Source: Floccularia luteovirens (lineage: Eukaryota; Basidiomycota; Agaricomycetes; Agaricales; Squamanitaceae). Taken from it: DNA of 64,000 bases. The stretch's first letter is position 1. Every line of letters starts with the position of its first letter. Positions 25,523 through 37,220 of the stretch are shown here, piece after piece. The position numbers and the translations under genes are program-made. The stretch is taken from positions 1,488,001 to 1,552,000 of the forward strand of contig VSJF01000001.1 of NCBI GenBank assembly GCA_009739215.1. The letters run 5' to 3'. The notes beneath the pieces are model-generated. The model did not search any database. It was not told the origin of the DNA and saw only the letters and a program-made list of their open reading frames with translations.

Positions 25523-25670
25523 ATAACATAACTTAGATTTACTAATGGCGAACAATTGGATTTTATCATACTACACATTTGAGATTCAGCTATAATACCG
25601 AAGAACATCCAACATTGAGGTATATACATGTATATATACAAGTCCACAGATTATGCTCAGCGTCAGTGAA

Positions 25671-27392
25671 TTACATATCTTGGTAAGGAGGCAGCTCATC
25701 GTCCTTGCTTTCATTTCCGTGATGAGTTCCATCCCCTTTCAACAACCTTTCTCTCTCCTCTCGTTCTAACCGCTTTTTCTCATCCTCTGCGCTCTCATGA
25801 GGGGTGGCAGATGCATTCGAAGTAGGCTGTGGGCCTGTGGCAGGTGGAACTGTACCATGCAGACGTTTCTTTTCATCAGCGGCAGACTCATACTGCGTCA
25901 CATTACTAGAACTTTGCGGATGTTGCCCATGTAAGTCCTGTGATGCGTTGGGAAGTAAACCATCAGTTCTAAGGTCGGTAGGAGGGGAAGCAGATTTGAG
26001 ATCGTGTAAAGACCCGCTTGCGGGGCCGGGTCCCGATTCTCCAGCGGAAACAGGAATACCTGTCTCTGCAACGGTCGGCATAGTAGGGGTAGTAGTATTA
26101 ACAAACCCAGGAGCAACAGGCGGCTGAGGGGATGTTGTGGGTGAGGGTAGAATGGTGGGGGACTGATTGAGAGCTTGTGGATTGATTGGGGGCGATTGCG
26201 AATGATCAGAATGATGGGAAGGGTTAATAGCGTGGAGTGCAGGAGTGCCAGTGGGTGGCGTGTCCTGAGTAACATTTACACCAATGTTAGACAATTCGGA
26301 GGCATGACTTTCTCCGAAACTAAGTGTATCGGAGCGACTTAAGTCAGAGCCAGCGACGTGTGAAGGGAGGTTGATATGTCCTGTCTTATAATTATCCAAA
26401 GCGCGCTGCAGAGAAGCCCTAGCAGCTCCAGTAGCTTGTGCCCCTGTGTAAGGGCTGTCTGCTGTCGGCGGCAGAGATGGTAAGGCAGAGATGATTGGAG
26501 TTGCAGCTTGTGAAAGAAGTACGAGTTTTTCACCATACTACCATATCTTGTTAGAAACGCTAGTGATAGTGATAGAAATAATCGTGTATCTACCTCTCTA
26601 ATCGCGTCCCATTTTGCTTTCTCACTTTCCCGGACGGCCTTTCTCTTAAGTAGCTCTATTTCACGTTCTTGCTGTAGATCTTCGTGTTCTGCCCTTTTTA
26701 TTTGGTCTTGAAGTTCAGTAATTCTCCTGTCTCCACCTTTAACCTGTTCATGCTCAAACCGAGCAAGCTGATTTTGCAATGCGGCTCGGGCTGCACGACG
26801 AGGCGCAATGCTAGTCTCAGCATCTCTCAAGGCTTTGAAAGACGATCTGGAACTGTCAAGCTTAGTCGAAAGTGTGCCCGCAAGAGAACCCTGAACAAAA
26901 TTTAAGTAGGCAAGCCTATCGGTTACTGTTGGAAATTATCAATAAAGAAAGTCGATTTTTGAGATTAATCGAAAAAAAGCACCGTCCTTCAAATCTTCTG
27001 CCTCAGTCTGACCCCAAGTGTATAGCTCTTTACTCTGAGCCTTTGAGTCCCGAGCAACGCTATCAAAGTCTAGAGCAACACCTTTGCCCAATGTGATGAT
27101 CTTTTGGGCTGGAGTGGTTGAACTATTGAGAAGGGTGTTGATTAGATGTGAATCATTAGGCGAGTATCACTCACGAGTATTGTTGGCCAAATGCGCGCAG
27201 TTGATACTGGATCGTCTCCAGGGCATGGGATTTCTGGCCACCTTGAGAAGCAGTATCATTTGCGGATGGTTGGGCACTACTGTCTGGACTGGTTGGACGA
27301 GTGGTATGTGGGATATGTGCTGCAAGGGGAGAAGAGTTGATGGCTGATTGAGCCTTGTCTGCAATAGAAGAGAGAAAGCCGTGAACTGGCAT
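25671..27392 (-). CDS. Eisosome core protein Pil1/Lsp1
   Basis: The protein begins MPVHGFLSSIADKAQSAINS and has the Pil1 BAR domain: LYTWGQTEAEDLKDVTDRLA, YLNFVQGSLAGTLSTKLDSS, FKALRDAETSIAPRRAARAA, and a charged coiled coil to KWDAIREYGEKLVLLSQAAT. The C-terminal 240 residues are a long disordered tail rich in Pro/Thr/Ser with three similar segments of the type 'ES/AADEKKRL'. It ends DDELPPYQDM. Pil1/Lsp1 polymerise on the plasma membrane to form eisosome furrows and are regulated by Pkh kinases. The tail is longer than in yeast Pil1. A basic patch in the BAR part fits phosphoinositide binding. Confidence 0.93.
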
Positions 27393-27546
27393 GATGGTAG
27401 AAAGATACGGAAGGATTGGGATACGATAGGGTTTATATACGATCTTGTGAATATATGCACAATGACATCATAACCTAAACCCTGCACAGCTTGATACAAA
27501 CATGTACTAATAAGTGTCACACAAGATATACGTCACATGCAAAAGC

Positions 27547-28636
27547 TTAAACAATTATTTTCTTTGCAGACTTTCCCTTCTTCTCCGAATCCTTGTGTGA
27601 CAAAAACTCGACCTCTGTAGCTAGTGGCCCTGCAAGCCGCTGCCCCTCCGGATATCCCAACACACTCATCTTAAAGTGTTTTCCAACGCCTTCAATTCTT
27701 TCTCGCAGCCCATCTTCTTCATTTGATGATGGTGCGATACGTGTCCATATAGAAAGTCGATAGAACTGTGGCCGTGTAGATACAATTACTCCTGTGATCA
27801 ACGACTGCACCTGTCCATTGTCAGAGGCTGTAGGTGAAGGGTCGAATGTTTCACCAATAGCAGCGAGCATCTGAGTGTTATGTTCAAATTTGTTGTACAG
27901 GTTCTTGTAAATAATCCTTACTGTGTACAACCACATCTTGTCCACTTGTCCTCTGTTTTTGTCCCTAGGTAGCTGAATACTCCACTTGCCCCCATGTTTG
28001 TTTGCTTCATCTTCCCATGCTGGAATAATTCCCTCCTGTTCTCTGACATCAAACCAAGCTCATCGCATGACGGCGAACGTACCTTGAACAGATAATAATT
28101 GGCTTTTTGTGGTAGTTGAGATGGGGGGACAATATTGTTATAAAGACTGTAACCAGCCAAAGTTAGTATGTAAGGGACGGGGATCTCAAAGATCACTTAC
28201 CCCCAGAACTCTTCCACACTATCGAAACTGATAACACGTTTGATGTCTTCCATCCAGCCCTGGGCAGCAGCTGCACCAGGTGTCTGGGGCACAGGGGTTT
28301 GCGGGAAAGCAGATACCGGAGTCTGAGGCATATTACGTCCTTTAGTTGCAGGTGAGTCGAACCAAAGCGTCCATGGAGAATATAGGGGGTGCTGTTTCGT
28401 TAGGAGTGAGATAGTTTCAAAGCTGGCCTATGAAAATCACACACTTTGACATTAAAATTCTTAGGATCGCTGAATACTGTCCGGATACCTTCAGCCTGAG
28501 CTTGCATATCAACCTCTTGAATCTCTCCGGGTTCTAGTAAATCATCGACATTCGCGGAGACTTCTTGGTCAGCTAATGCGGCAGATAGTGCTGCTCGAGA
28601 GGCTTGTAAGGCAGGAGCAGGTAGAGTGTTGGACAT
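27547..28636 (-). CDS. mRNA cap-binding initiation factor eIF4E
   Basis: After a disordered acidic leader (LLEPGEIQEVDMQAQ) comes the fold: HPLYSPWTLWFDSP, WMEDIKRVISFDSVEEFWGL, YNNIVPPSQLPQKANYYLFK, IIPAWEDEANKHGGKWSIQL. The cap-stacking Trp residues are in PAWEDE and the region before it. The family insertion between the first strand and the WMEDIK helix holds a TPQTP-like repeat (TPVSAFPQTPVPQTPG), an extension seen in some basidiomycete eIF4E isoforms. The C-terminus ends SEKKGKSAKKIIV. Five or so exons, with short introns near 27900, 28060 and 28150. The carrier gene is divergent, 365 bp away. Confidence 0.92.
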
Positions 28637-29001
28637 GTTAGTATTGAGGAATCACTTGATGTATTTTTTGCAAGCTTTTTTTACGAGAAAAGCTAAGACT
28701 TCTATAGAACAAGCTGCACCTGACCGTCAAAGAGAAAAACAGATGGGAAAATTAAAGTGGAAGGTGGCCGACTAGAGAGTATGTACTTATCGGGATTGAG
28801 TTGGTATGATTTGGTGGGAGTTTTGTGGTGACTTGTGGCGTTCCGCCATTTTGCAACGAGAAGAGTCACGTGGGCAATCACACCTTGCCATTTATCAGAT
28901 AATAAATTTTCTGCTTCGTCTTCGGCAACCCTCACTATCCGGTAATACATAATAGGACCAGAGTCCTCTCTTGTCGTTGCTAAACTCCCTACAACGACTC
29001 T
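28637..29001. other. Shared upstream region of eIF4E and the mitochondrial carrier
   Basis: 365 bp between divergent starts. A minus-strand ORF at 28702-29016 overlaps it and even the carrier start codon, but has no homology and is judged spurious. It contains no clear TATA box. Confidence 0.5.
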
Positions 29002-30156
29002 ATGGATCCTTTTCATGCTAAAATCATCGCAGCAGCGACAGGGTCAGCTCTCACAACAATGACAAGTGAGATTGTCGTCCTTCATTTCAGTCTTCCAGTT
29101 AAATCATGATTTCATGCAGTGACTCCATTTGACGTTGTGAAGACCAGGCTACAAACGCAACCTCCAAAATATGAACCCCTTTTCCCGCGACCACCACCTA
29201 ATACCTGCTGTCAGCCGAGTAATGTCACCTCATGTGTTCGCAACATGTCTTCTCCTCGCGCGGCCTGTTCCTGGTGAAATAGTTTGCCTGTGGGAACGAG
29301 GTGTCATGAGAACAGAACGTGTCAATGGATTTTTCGATGCTGTCCGCCATGTTTGGCGAGTTGAGGGCATGAGAGGTTTGTGGAAAGGTGCTGGAACATC
29401 GCTGTATGTTCATGCAATATTGAGTAATTACCATGACTCATCATCTCTAGGGTCATTGGAATTCCGTCATCGACGGCATACATTCTAACATACAACCATC
29501 TTCTCACCGTCGTAATACCCACTCTGGTATCGTCGTCAACTTTTACGCCCCTGATTGCGGGTGTTGTCGCTCGTTCTGCTATCACAACAATTGCGTCACC
29601 ATTGGAACTCATTCGTACTAATTTGCAATCGACTCCTCTGTCTTCAAATAACCCACATTCCCTCCGATCTGTGCTCACATCCATCAGAACTGTCGTTCAT
29701 CAAAATGGCGTCTCTTCGATGTGGCGGGGACTTGGACCTACACTCTGGCGCGATGTTCCCTTCTCGGGTTTATACTGGGCAAGCTATGAGAGTTGGAAGA
29801 AAACATTCAACAACAGAGGATATACCGGTTCTTGGGTGGCGTTCTCCAGCGGAGCTATCAGCGGTACAACAGCCGCGCTGATTACCTCCCCATTTGATGT
29901 GCTGAAAACTCGACGCCAAGCATTTACGATGTCAGAATCTACTAATGGTGCTATCTCAAGAAGCCTCCCCCTCTTACTCCGCATCCTTCAAATGGAGGGT
30001 ACTTCTGCACTATTTGTGGGTATCATACCCCGGATAGCGAAAATTGCACCTGCATGTGGAATCATGATATCATGTTATGAGGTGAGTTGACTGTATTTGA
30101 CGTTATGTGCCATTAATACTATTTTTCAGGGCATTGGCCGATATCTAACGAAGTAA
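29002..30156 (+). CDS. Mitochondrial carrier of the Mtm1/SLC25A39-40 type, reading frame broken once
   Basis: Three carrier repeats are visible: TPFDVVKTRLQTQPP, SPLELIRTNLQ and SPFDVLKTRRQ, each with the P-x-[DE]-x-x-[KR] signature. The paired cysteines and PSN of PPPNTCCQPSN are typical of SLC25A39/40, and the later part (GLWKGAGTSL, MWRGLGPTLWRDVPFSGLYW) fits. SLC25A39 and Mtm1 concern glutathione and Fe/Mn handling in the inner membrane. Between the CVRNMSS region and VCLWERGVMRTERVNG the frame changes by one base near 29251-29260 with no usable intron, so the gene is either disrupted or carries a sequence error. The last exon is tiny (GIGRYLTK). ATG 29002. Confidence 0.85.
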
Positions 30157-30352
30157 AGCACGACCATGAATACGCTTTTCGAGTTACTGTAAATTAAATC
30201 AAAATCACGATAGGGACTCCTTATTCTCAACCAGGTCATGTCATTTAATTTGCACCTGCCCAACCACATCTTCGCCATAGATATTACACCAGCTTCATAT
30301 TCATGTATTATTAAACAGGTAAATAATAGAACAAACTATATATACATAAATT

Positions 30353-31423
30353 TCACCCTAGTCTACGTAGCTGTCTGTTGGTATTAGCAAGTTTTCCGCC
30401 AACTCTGTCCACGTCGTTTGACAAGTCATCCAGTAGTTCGATTTGAGATGCGACTTCACTTCCAATAGCCTCCCCGAGCTGTCTCTGACGTTGTAATATG
30501 GCCGTGAGTTGTGAGAGCTGGTCATCTTGTTGCTGAATCTGCGTCTGTTGCAATCCCAGTAATCCAACATTATCCAAGGGTCGTGTGACTTCTGTCTCCT
30601 TTGCAGGTGTGCCAAAAACTCTCTTGGCGGGTTTTGAAGCACCTGCTCCCAATAGCGCCTCGCGATCCGACTCGGTTACAGTGCTAGTAGCAAATGCGCT
30701 GCTTGTACCGCCAGGCCGAAGGGAAGATTGTCTTGCGACAGTCACCACCCTGCCCAACTTCTCGCAATCATCCTGCAATCTCGCGACCATGTCTGTCCGC
30801 CTCTGAAGTTCTCCCTCACTCATACCACTCATCCCAAGTTCCTGAAGACCTTTGCCCAAAGCACCGATACGAGATATTAGTCCCGCTAGTTTACTTTTTG
30901 CGGTTACGTTAGATTTGTGTGATGCAGAAACATCTCCCTTGTCTGAAAGAGCATCTCGTTTATTGATGTCTGCCCAGACATCGCGCAAGCGTGACTGAAT
31001 TTCCAAATGTTCATCCAGCCAAGATGAAGATGTGAATTGACTCGGCTGATTCGTTTGCAAACCCTGTCGGCCAATTGGAACTCCTAAGAATTCGCGAAAA
31101 GAGATGCATTCGCGCCACTTGTCCTCCTTTGCACTGAGTATTGCCCTGAGATAGTTCTCCAGGCCACTTCGCCTCTCTTCCAATAGTTTGGAATCTGTGC
31201 GAGATCGAAGAATAGTAAATTTGTGCTTCGGTGGGAGAGGGGCTGGTGGTGGTGATCCAGTAGATCTAACGAACTCTGCATGAAGGTCGTCAAACTCTGA
31301 ATAACGCCTCCACATCTGCCAAGAGCGAACATGAGCCTGTATTTCGATGTGATACACGACGTGTGATTTAGGGGATGATCTTTCCTCGTATCCGCGAATG
31401 AACAAGGCCTGAATTGCAGCCAT
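30353..31423 (-). CDS. Vam7-like PX-domain SNARE
   Basis: A single uninterrupted 356-residue ORF, unusual in this intron-rich window. The N-terminal PX domain covers about residues 5-120: IEIQAHVRSWQMWRRYSEFD (R-R-Y-S/T phosphoinositide motif), PPLPPKHKFTILRSRTDSKL, LLEERRSGLENYLRAIL. A middle helical region leads to a Qc-type SNARE motif at the C-terminus (QQQDDQLSQLTAILQRQRQL, ASQIELLDDLSNDVDRVGGK) without a membrane anchor, ending RQLRRLG. Vam7 binds PI3P on the vacuole and pairs with Vam3/Vti1/Nyv1 for homotypic fusion. It faces the 3' end of the carrier gene 197 bp away. Confidence 0.93.
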   Translation of the reverse strand: MAAIQALFIRGYEERSSPKSHVVYHIEIQAHVRSWQMWRRYSEFDDLHAEFVRSTGSPPPAPLPPKHKFTILRSRTDSKLLEERRSGLENYLRAILSAKEDKWRECISFREFLGVPIGRQGLQTNQPSQFTSSSWLDEHLEIQSRLRDVWADINKRDALSDKGDVSASHKSNVTAKSKLAGLISRIGALGKGLQELGMSGMSEGELQRRTDMVARLQDDCEKLGRVVTVARQSSLRPGGTSSAFATSTVTESDREALLGAGASKPAKRVFGTPAKETEVTRPLDNVGLLGLQQTQIQQQDDQLSQLTAILQRQRQLGEAIGSEVASQIELLDDLSNDVDRVGGKLANTNRQLRRLG

Positions 31424-31539
31424 TATACGAGAAGTGTGGTGGAGTCAGAACAACGAGAGGTAACATGCAAGCGCTCACTAACATTGAATGGATAAACAGG
31501 TACAATACAATATAAGTATACTATAAAAAATTATCTCTA

Positions 31540-32672
31540 TCAAGCTTTAGTCCCACTAACGAGTACGAAGTGCGCTCCGGTGTGTCTTATGAACCATTCA
31601 AATAACATCCCAAATAACCACCACGTCCATCCCTTTGTTTTCAAGAATTTCAAGAAACCTGGAAATACTTCCTTCGTGATATCTTCGAGAGTCACGTCAT
31701 CGTACCCCACACCCATCATCTGCTTTACGTATGTATCAATTGAGAGCACGTTTGGCTGTGGCATTATCCTTATGATAGAGGTTATCAATTTTCTTTTGTA
31801 CGACTTGGAAGATTCCGGGGAAAAACAGATGTCTGCAATTGCTATCCTTCCTCCACTTGATAGCTTATCGAAGGCCTGAACAAGAAAATTATGTCGAGTG
31901 TCAAAATGATATGCACAGTCCAGTGCAATAATCCCGTCAAAAAATAGATCAGAAGAGGGATGAAGAGGATGACTTTCTGGTGAGTTTTTGCAAACTGCAT
32001 CACCACAAAACAAGTTCACTTGGGGTATAGGAGCATCGAGAGTAGATAGGATATGGTCCACCCTTTCTTGCGAACGTTTGAGATGGGCAGGAAGACTTGT
32101 CACACCAATCAGTCTTGCAGGACGTGGTATTGAGGGATCTGTAAGTATAAGAACAAGAGACTCCCCAGTACCATGACCAACATCTATCACGCAAAATAAC
32201 TAAAAGAGTCTCTGATAAGAGGCACATTTACTGACCTAGTACATTTGCTCCCAATTTAAGCCTAGTAGCTTGGATAGTTTTCAGGGCGAGGGCTGGAGGA
32301 AACAAACTATTTAACCAACGCCACTTTCACATTAATAAAACTGACCCCGGCAGGCATCTGGGAATATACTGGTGTCCTTCGTTCGAATCTTAGGAAGTCT
32401 ATCTGGCGATACCTGGAAAGTAGACTTACCTTCCAGTAACCCATATTCAACCATTCTGTAGTAGGTGGAGTGCTTGGATCTTCACCAGGCCGTTCATTCA
32501 AAGTAAGATGAAAGAGTCCATAAGGATCACTTGAATTGGTTCTGTTGAGGAACAGGAGATAGCTTGTTGGAATGGCACAAAGAGTGGAGAATAGTGGTTT
32601 GTTTGACAGCCAGAGATACACCGTAAGCGACAAGCCCAAAAAGCTAAGTATCAGCCTGAGCTGTTTAGCCAT
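31540..32672 (-). CDS. Membrane-anchored SAM-dependent methyltransferase, class I
   Basis: The first exon starts MAKQLRLILSFLGLSLTVYL, a signal-anchor helix, and contains TTEWLNMGYWK. After a spliced stretch (ALALKTIQATRLKLGANVL) comes SAM motif I DVGHGTGESLVL, then FFDGIIALDCAYHFDTRHNF (motif II/IV region) and LSSGGRIAIADICFSPESSK. The C-terminal half includes GWTWWLFGMLFEWFIRHTGA. The substrate is unknown; the hydrophobic anchor suggests the ER or another membrane, and the Gly-rich loop and AYHFD fit the Methyltransf_11 group. At least three introns. About 350 residues if spliced as proposed. Confidence 0.85.
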
Positions 32673-33090
32673 AGCCTAAGTCTCGTGTGTAGCTAGGTTA
32701 ACGAAGATTGTTTAACATTCAACATGATGAATATGGTGTTGGTTTGGGAAGGCAATTTTTGCCATTACGTAATATAAAAGTGATCATCAAACATTGCAAT
32801 TGTGAGTAAGTAGCGGCGTCAAAATTAGTCATGCAGTAATTTCAAAGACAATCAGTACTTACTGAAATTTCGTTTCGTGTCTTCTGTCTAATCAGCTTGG
32901 TGGATCAAGGAGTTGAACTTCCTAAAGGTAAAATCTTCTAGGACACTAAAATTAATGAGGTGTCAGAATCATATTGGGTAATAATGCTTGCAAATGGTTC
33001 AAAAAAGTGTAGTGTAAGTATACAGTAGGTCATCAAAATGTATACCAATCATTCAGTGCCCTGGCACAAGTAGAGATACATAATGGGTTG
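32673..33090. other. Gap between the methyltransferase start and the Snf4 stop
   Basis: 418 bp, AT-rich. Upstream region of the methyltransferase and 3' region of Snf4, both on the minus strand. No convincing ORF, RNA or repeat seen. Confidence 0.55.
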
Positions 33091-34540
33091 TCATGAGCGC
33101 CCCTCCTCAATTGCGGTATTTGATTCCTCGTCCTCAACTGCTTCACCAATAGCCAATTCTCCAATCACATAACGGAGAACATCACTGAGTGTGATGATAC
33201 CCAATAGTCTTCCCTTTTTTCCACCCCGCTTTTCTTCTTCCTGAACAACCAGAATGATATGGTTATTATGAATTTAAATATCTCACTTAGGATGTACGTA
33301 CCTCTCCTTCCACCACGACTAATCTATGAACTCTTCGTCTCTTTATCAATTGTAGTAATGTACCGAGGGAGTCGGATGCAGTACATATGACCACACCAGG
33401 AAAATCTGGCGATCGTTGGTTGAGGGCCTCCGATATTGTTAAATCCAAAGATTGGTAAGCCCCAAGTCTGACAAGGGTCTATAATGCCAAGTCTGAGTTC
33501 TGACATCACAACTATTGGAAAAGTCTAACTCACGATCACATCTACTGTCTCATAGAGGTTTACAACTATTCCCTCTTCGTCAACAATAGGTACAGCCGAA
33601 ATGGCACGTTCCGAGAACATATGTACTACGTCAAACACAGGAGTGTTCAAACTTGCTGTGGCGATAGGGTAATATGGATTCTGGCCTTCAGCGACGTCAT
33701 GAGGAGATGTTGAGGAAACATAGGTTCCAATTTTCAACTTTCGAAGTGATAAATGAAGCTGTTGGATTTCCTTGTGACACTGGGGATTATATCAGTAATA
33801 GGACCTACGGGTGGGTTTTATGAAATGAGCTGACGTTGATTGAGATAAATTTAAGTAATCGGTATTGTGTGAGGACAGAGACTATCACTTCATGACCTGT
33901 TTCCGTATCATTGTCGAGGAGGGGGAGACGTCGTGCGTGGGTTTGTATGAGTAACTTTGCACAATCATATAGAGTACTTGATGGATGTTCTCGTAGTAAA
34001 GGAGGCTGGTCAACACCGAGTTCCTTTTCGATATCTGTATACGTACGTAAAGTATTAACCATAGTCTGAATCAGCAGACCCGCCATACCTCGGAGAGATT
34101 CTAACCTAAAAGTTTCTACGTCTGTCGCGGCGTAGTCATAAGAAGCCGTATGGTAGTAGTACTGTATTAGGTGGATGATATCTAGAACTGTTAACATCCC
34201 AGCAAATCTGGACTTTTCACTATTCCACAGCGGGGCAGAAACCACGCCTGCGATACGCCACATAAGAGTGGGTTCCTGAACTTGGTGGGGACATACCATT
34301 CAATAAGAGACATTGAAGAGCTTTCTTTACGGTTATTCTTGTGTCAAGAACTATCAGTCTGAAGCTGACAGGGAAGGCATCGTACGCAGTGCGCCCTTTG
34401 AGAAAAGTACGAATCATATTCAAGGCAGCATCATGGGATTCCTGGGATGGGTAAGGTGGTAGATGGGAGTTTGTCCGACGCCTAGTAGATCCCTTTCTTC
34501 TGATTGCTTTGGGAGAGTTCATTGGGGAGAAGGTAGCCAT
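33091..34540 (-). CDS. AMPK/SNF1 gamma subunit Snf4
   Basis: After a short basic leader (AIRRKGSTRRRTNSHLPPY) the CBS repeats are clear: LNMIRTFLKGRTAYDAFPVS, LIVLDTRITVKKALQCLLLN, APLWNSEKSRFAGMLTVLDI (CBS1-2), HPSSTLYDCAKLLIQTHARR, LPLLDNDTETGHEVIVSVLT (CBS2), the ATASLNTPVFDVVHMFSERA region (CBS3) and HRLVVVEGEEEEKRGGKKGR, LLGIITLSDVLRYVIGE (CBS4). The gamma subunit senses AMP/ADP for the SNF1 kinase, which drives glucose derepression. Start ATG 34540 is used; an in-frame ATG at 34606 adds only a hydrophobic stretch. The SPRY gene is divergent 197 bp away. Confidence 0.95.
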
Positions 34541-34737
34541 GATGCCAGAGTGCTTGTTATCAATCTTGATACTTAGCAATAAGTAAAATAAAATAAAATG
34601 TTTCATTCGGAGATGTGCCGGTCTGACTTAGCAAACGGGCCGAGATCAGGCCTGCCGACCTGAGGGTTTCCGCAGAGACGACCCCACTCATCTTCCACGA
34701 ATCAACTCCTACGAGCAACCCGCTTTACATCAACCTT

Positions 34738-36692
34738 ATGGCCCTAGACGGTGCTCAGTCGTGGCTACACTCACAATATGACTCCCAAAGATCAGATTTG
34801 CCCACAGAGGTGCTCGCAGAAATATCAACTGCGTCTTCTCAATACGAACCACCAGAGCAAACCTCAACACAGCCAGATGCTCTCTATGTCTTATTGCCTT
34901 TACTCATTGTCCTATCAACCTTTCTTTTCCTTCTCTTAATCTTCCTTGTCTGTGTAATCCTTATCCGCCGGCGCAGAGGGATCGTCTTGCGCGACAATGA
35001 AGGCCCGGTAGATATGAGTCGTGAGGACCTTGTGGAAGGTGAAGGTGGATTTGACGGAGTAGAGTCTCGCTGGCTGGAAAGCGTTGCTGATGTTGTGCGT
35101 AGGGATTACCTACGGGCAAAAGGTAGGCAAAAGGTCCTTTATCCAAACTATTCCATGTACTCACCTGCAATGTTGTTGGTGTTATACAGAGTACCAGCTA
35201 CAATACCAACCAAACTCTCTCCCGACTGATATTACGCTGTCCCAGTTTCTGACTATTCAGGAAAAAGGCGTTTCTGCTTGGTGCTTTGAGCCCGACTACG
35301 AAACTGTCAATTCCTTGCTGGTTCACGCTCGAACAGAAATCACTTTCCTTCCAGACCCTGCATCTTCTTCTTCCGTTCAATCAAATCTCCCTCTACCAAA
35401 ATTAAATGAAGTGTATTATTGGGAAGTAAAGATGTTCGATCTTCCTGAAACGACAACTGTAGCCGTGGGATTGGCCACAAAGCCCTACCCTCCCTTCCGA
35501 TTACCCGGCTTAAATCGATATTCAGTGGCATATCATTCCAACGGAGACAAGTCCCACAATTATCCATTTACTGCCACTTCTTTCGGACCTTCCCTGAAAG
35601 AAGGCGATGTTTTGGGTGTTGGTTATCGACCTCGCACCGGAACTGTTTTCTTTACACGCAACGGTCGCAGAATGGATGACGCGTTTGTTGGTCTCAGCAG
35701 ATGGAACCTATTTCCGACAATAGGTGCAGACGGGCCATGCAGTGTACATGTTAATCTGGGTCAATCTGGATTCGTTTTTATAGAAGCAAACGTTAAGAGG
35801 TGGGGTTTGGCTCCTAGTGTAGGAACACTCGCTCCGCCTCCTGCATATGGAAGTGAACGTGGTAGCATTCTCCTCGATGTTGGAGGACGAGTTAGAACAA
35901 ATGCAGATGGAACACCGCAAAGTGTTTCTAGTACATCTTCCCCAGCATCCCCTCCCAGTAGATCTCATCGTTCTAGAAGGCCAAGACCACAATCAGGTAT
36001 TCCTGCTGCCTCTTCTCCGTTGCGGACATCTGGTATGACAGATCCGCCCTTAACCCCTCCCCCGCCAATAACTGCCTATCGATGAACTTCCAGAAGGATC
36101 TCAAAATACTATTACTACCTCTGGTAGTAATCCAAACCATATGAATGAAACAGATGAATTTATAGGCTCACCTCAAATTTCTGATCCTGAACATCAAAAT
36201 AGGTCCGGTGCCCCTTCACCAGCCATATCTTCAAGGTCTCTTTCTCCTGAAGCAGGTGCGCGAAACCCGTTTGTCACGCATAGACCTCAACGTCATTCCC
36301 TCACTCATTTCGCCGTCTCCCTATCAGAATCAAGACCGGAGGTAACCATACATCTCCATCCACCACCCGACTCGCCTATGAGTCCAAACCCTCCAACTCC
36401 CAACCAGCGTGATATACATTTGCAAGCATTAACCTCTAGCAGTAGCCATAGCCGCTCTAACAGCCTCGACGGGTCGGCTGCTTTCTCCGACACATTACCA
36501 CCGAATGCCACACTTTCGAGGCGTGACCCTCCGGCTTATTCTCCACTTGACGCATACACATATGCTGATGGGGTTCATATTGATCTTCCAGCTGATGTGA
36601 TTGCCGCAGCTCTCGAAGGAAACACGGTCCCAGCCAGTGCAGTCGGGCAGACTAATTCTTCACGACCTGACAGAAGGCGGAGAAGACGCTGA
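34738..36692 (+). CDS. SPRY-domain membrane protein, Ssh4/Ear1-like Rsp5 adaptor
   Basis: Three exons (34738-35122, 35190-36032, 36094-36692) give 608 codons. A luminal N-terminus of about 50 residues, one membrane helix (LYVLLPLLIVLSTFLFLLLI), then a basic stop-transfer (RRRRG) precede a cytosolic SPRY/B30.2 domain: EVYYWEVKMFDLPETTTVAV, NRYSVAYHSNGDKSHNYPFT, GDVLGVGYRPRTGTVFFTRN, GADGPCSVHVNLGQSGFVFI. The tail is disordered with PPAYSPLDAYTY (a PPxY-type Rsp5/Nedd4 binding motif) and PPPAY near GTLAPPPAYGS. Yeast Ssh4 and Ear1 recruit Rsp5 to sort membrane cargo. The apparent frame change near 36070 is a 61-nt intron. Confidence 0.92.
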
Positions 36693-37220
36693 CACGCAAA
36701 AAGTGGATAATGCGAAGTCAATTTGGTAAGTGTGCTAAGCTGCTGTATAATGCTCGGCCTGATCCCCAAGTCTTCTCAGTATTACGAGATATCTCATTTG
36801 ATACGTTGTAGTAATATCCGATCACCGACCCTTCTCTTCTGCTAGATGATTGAGCCCACTGGCCAAGTGACAGTGTACCCATAATTTTATAACATCATCC
36901 CTTTACCCAAACTGATCTTCACATCTACTGGAATACCACAGCTTCCTGGCTAGGTTTCATATAAGGAATAACTCTTTGTGTTGTCATATAATTCTATTAT
37001 TTGCATTTTTTGAAATTGAAAATTACAATATTATGAACACAATTGATAAGTAATGGTAGTCTCTGTAACCGATGTCATGGTATGTACTGCATTCTAACCA
37101 CCCCTATCCACTACACTAATGCAATCTACTTGCATTACAGGCTTTGTCTAGATGCAGTTATTTTATGTGATTAACTATGGAACGTCAACATCTCAACCTT
37201 ACTTTACCTCATAGGATAGC
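36693..37220. other. Gap between two convergent genes
   Basis: 528 bp, AT-rich around 36960-37060, holding the two 3' regions. I see no ORF, RNA gene or repeat that can be supported. Confidence 0.55.

Noticed and set aside
28702..29016. Minus-strand ORF of 104 residues overlapping the carrier start codon
   Set aside because: No recognisable homology and it spans the start of a well-supported gene on the other strand; most likely a chance ORF.
32379..32392. GTTCGAATC, resembling a tRNA T-loop
   Set aside because: Flanks cannot form the T-stem or acceptor stem, and the site lies within the methyltransferase gene.
36033..36093. Apparent frameshift in the SPRY gene near 36070
   Set aside because: A GTATGA donor at 36033 and CAG acceptor at 36091-36093 remove 61 nt and join the two frames exactly, so it is an intron.
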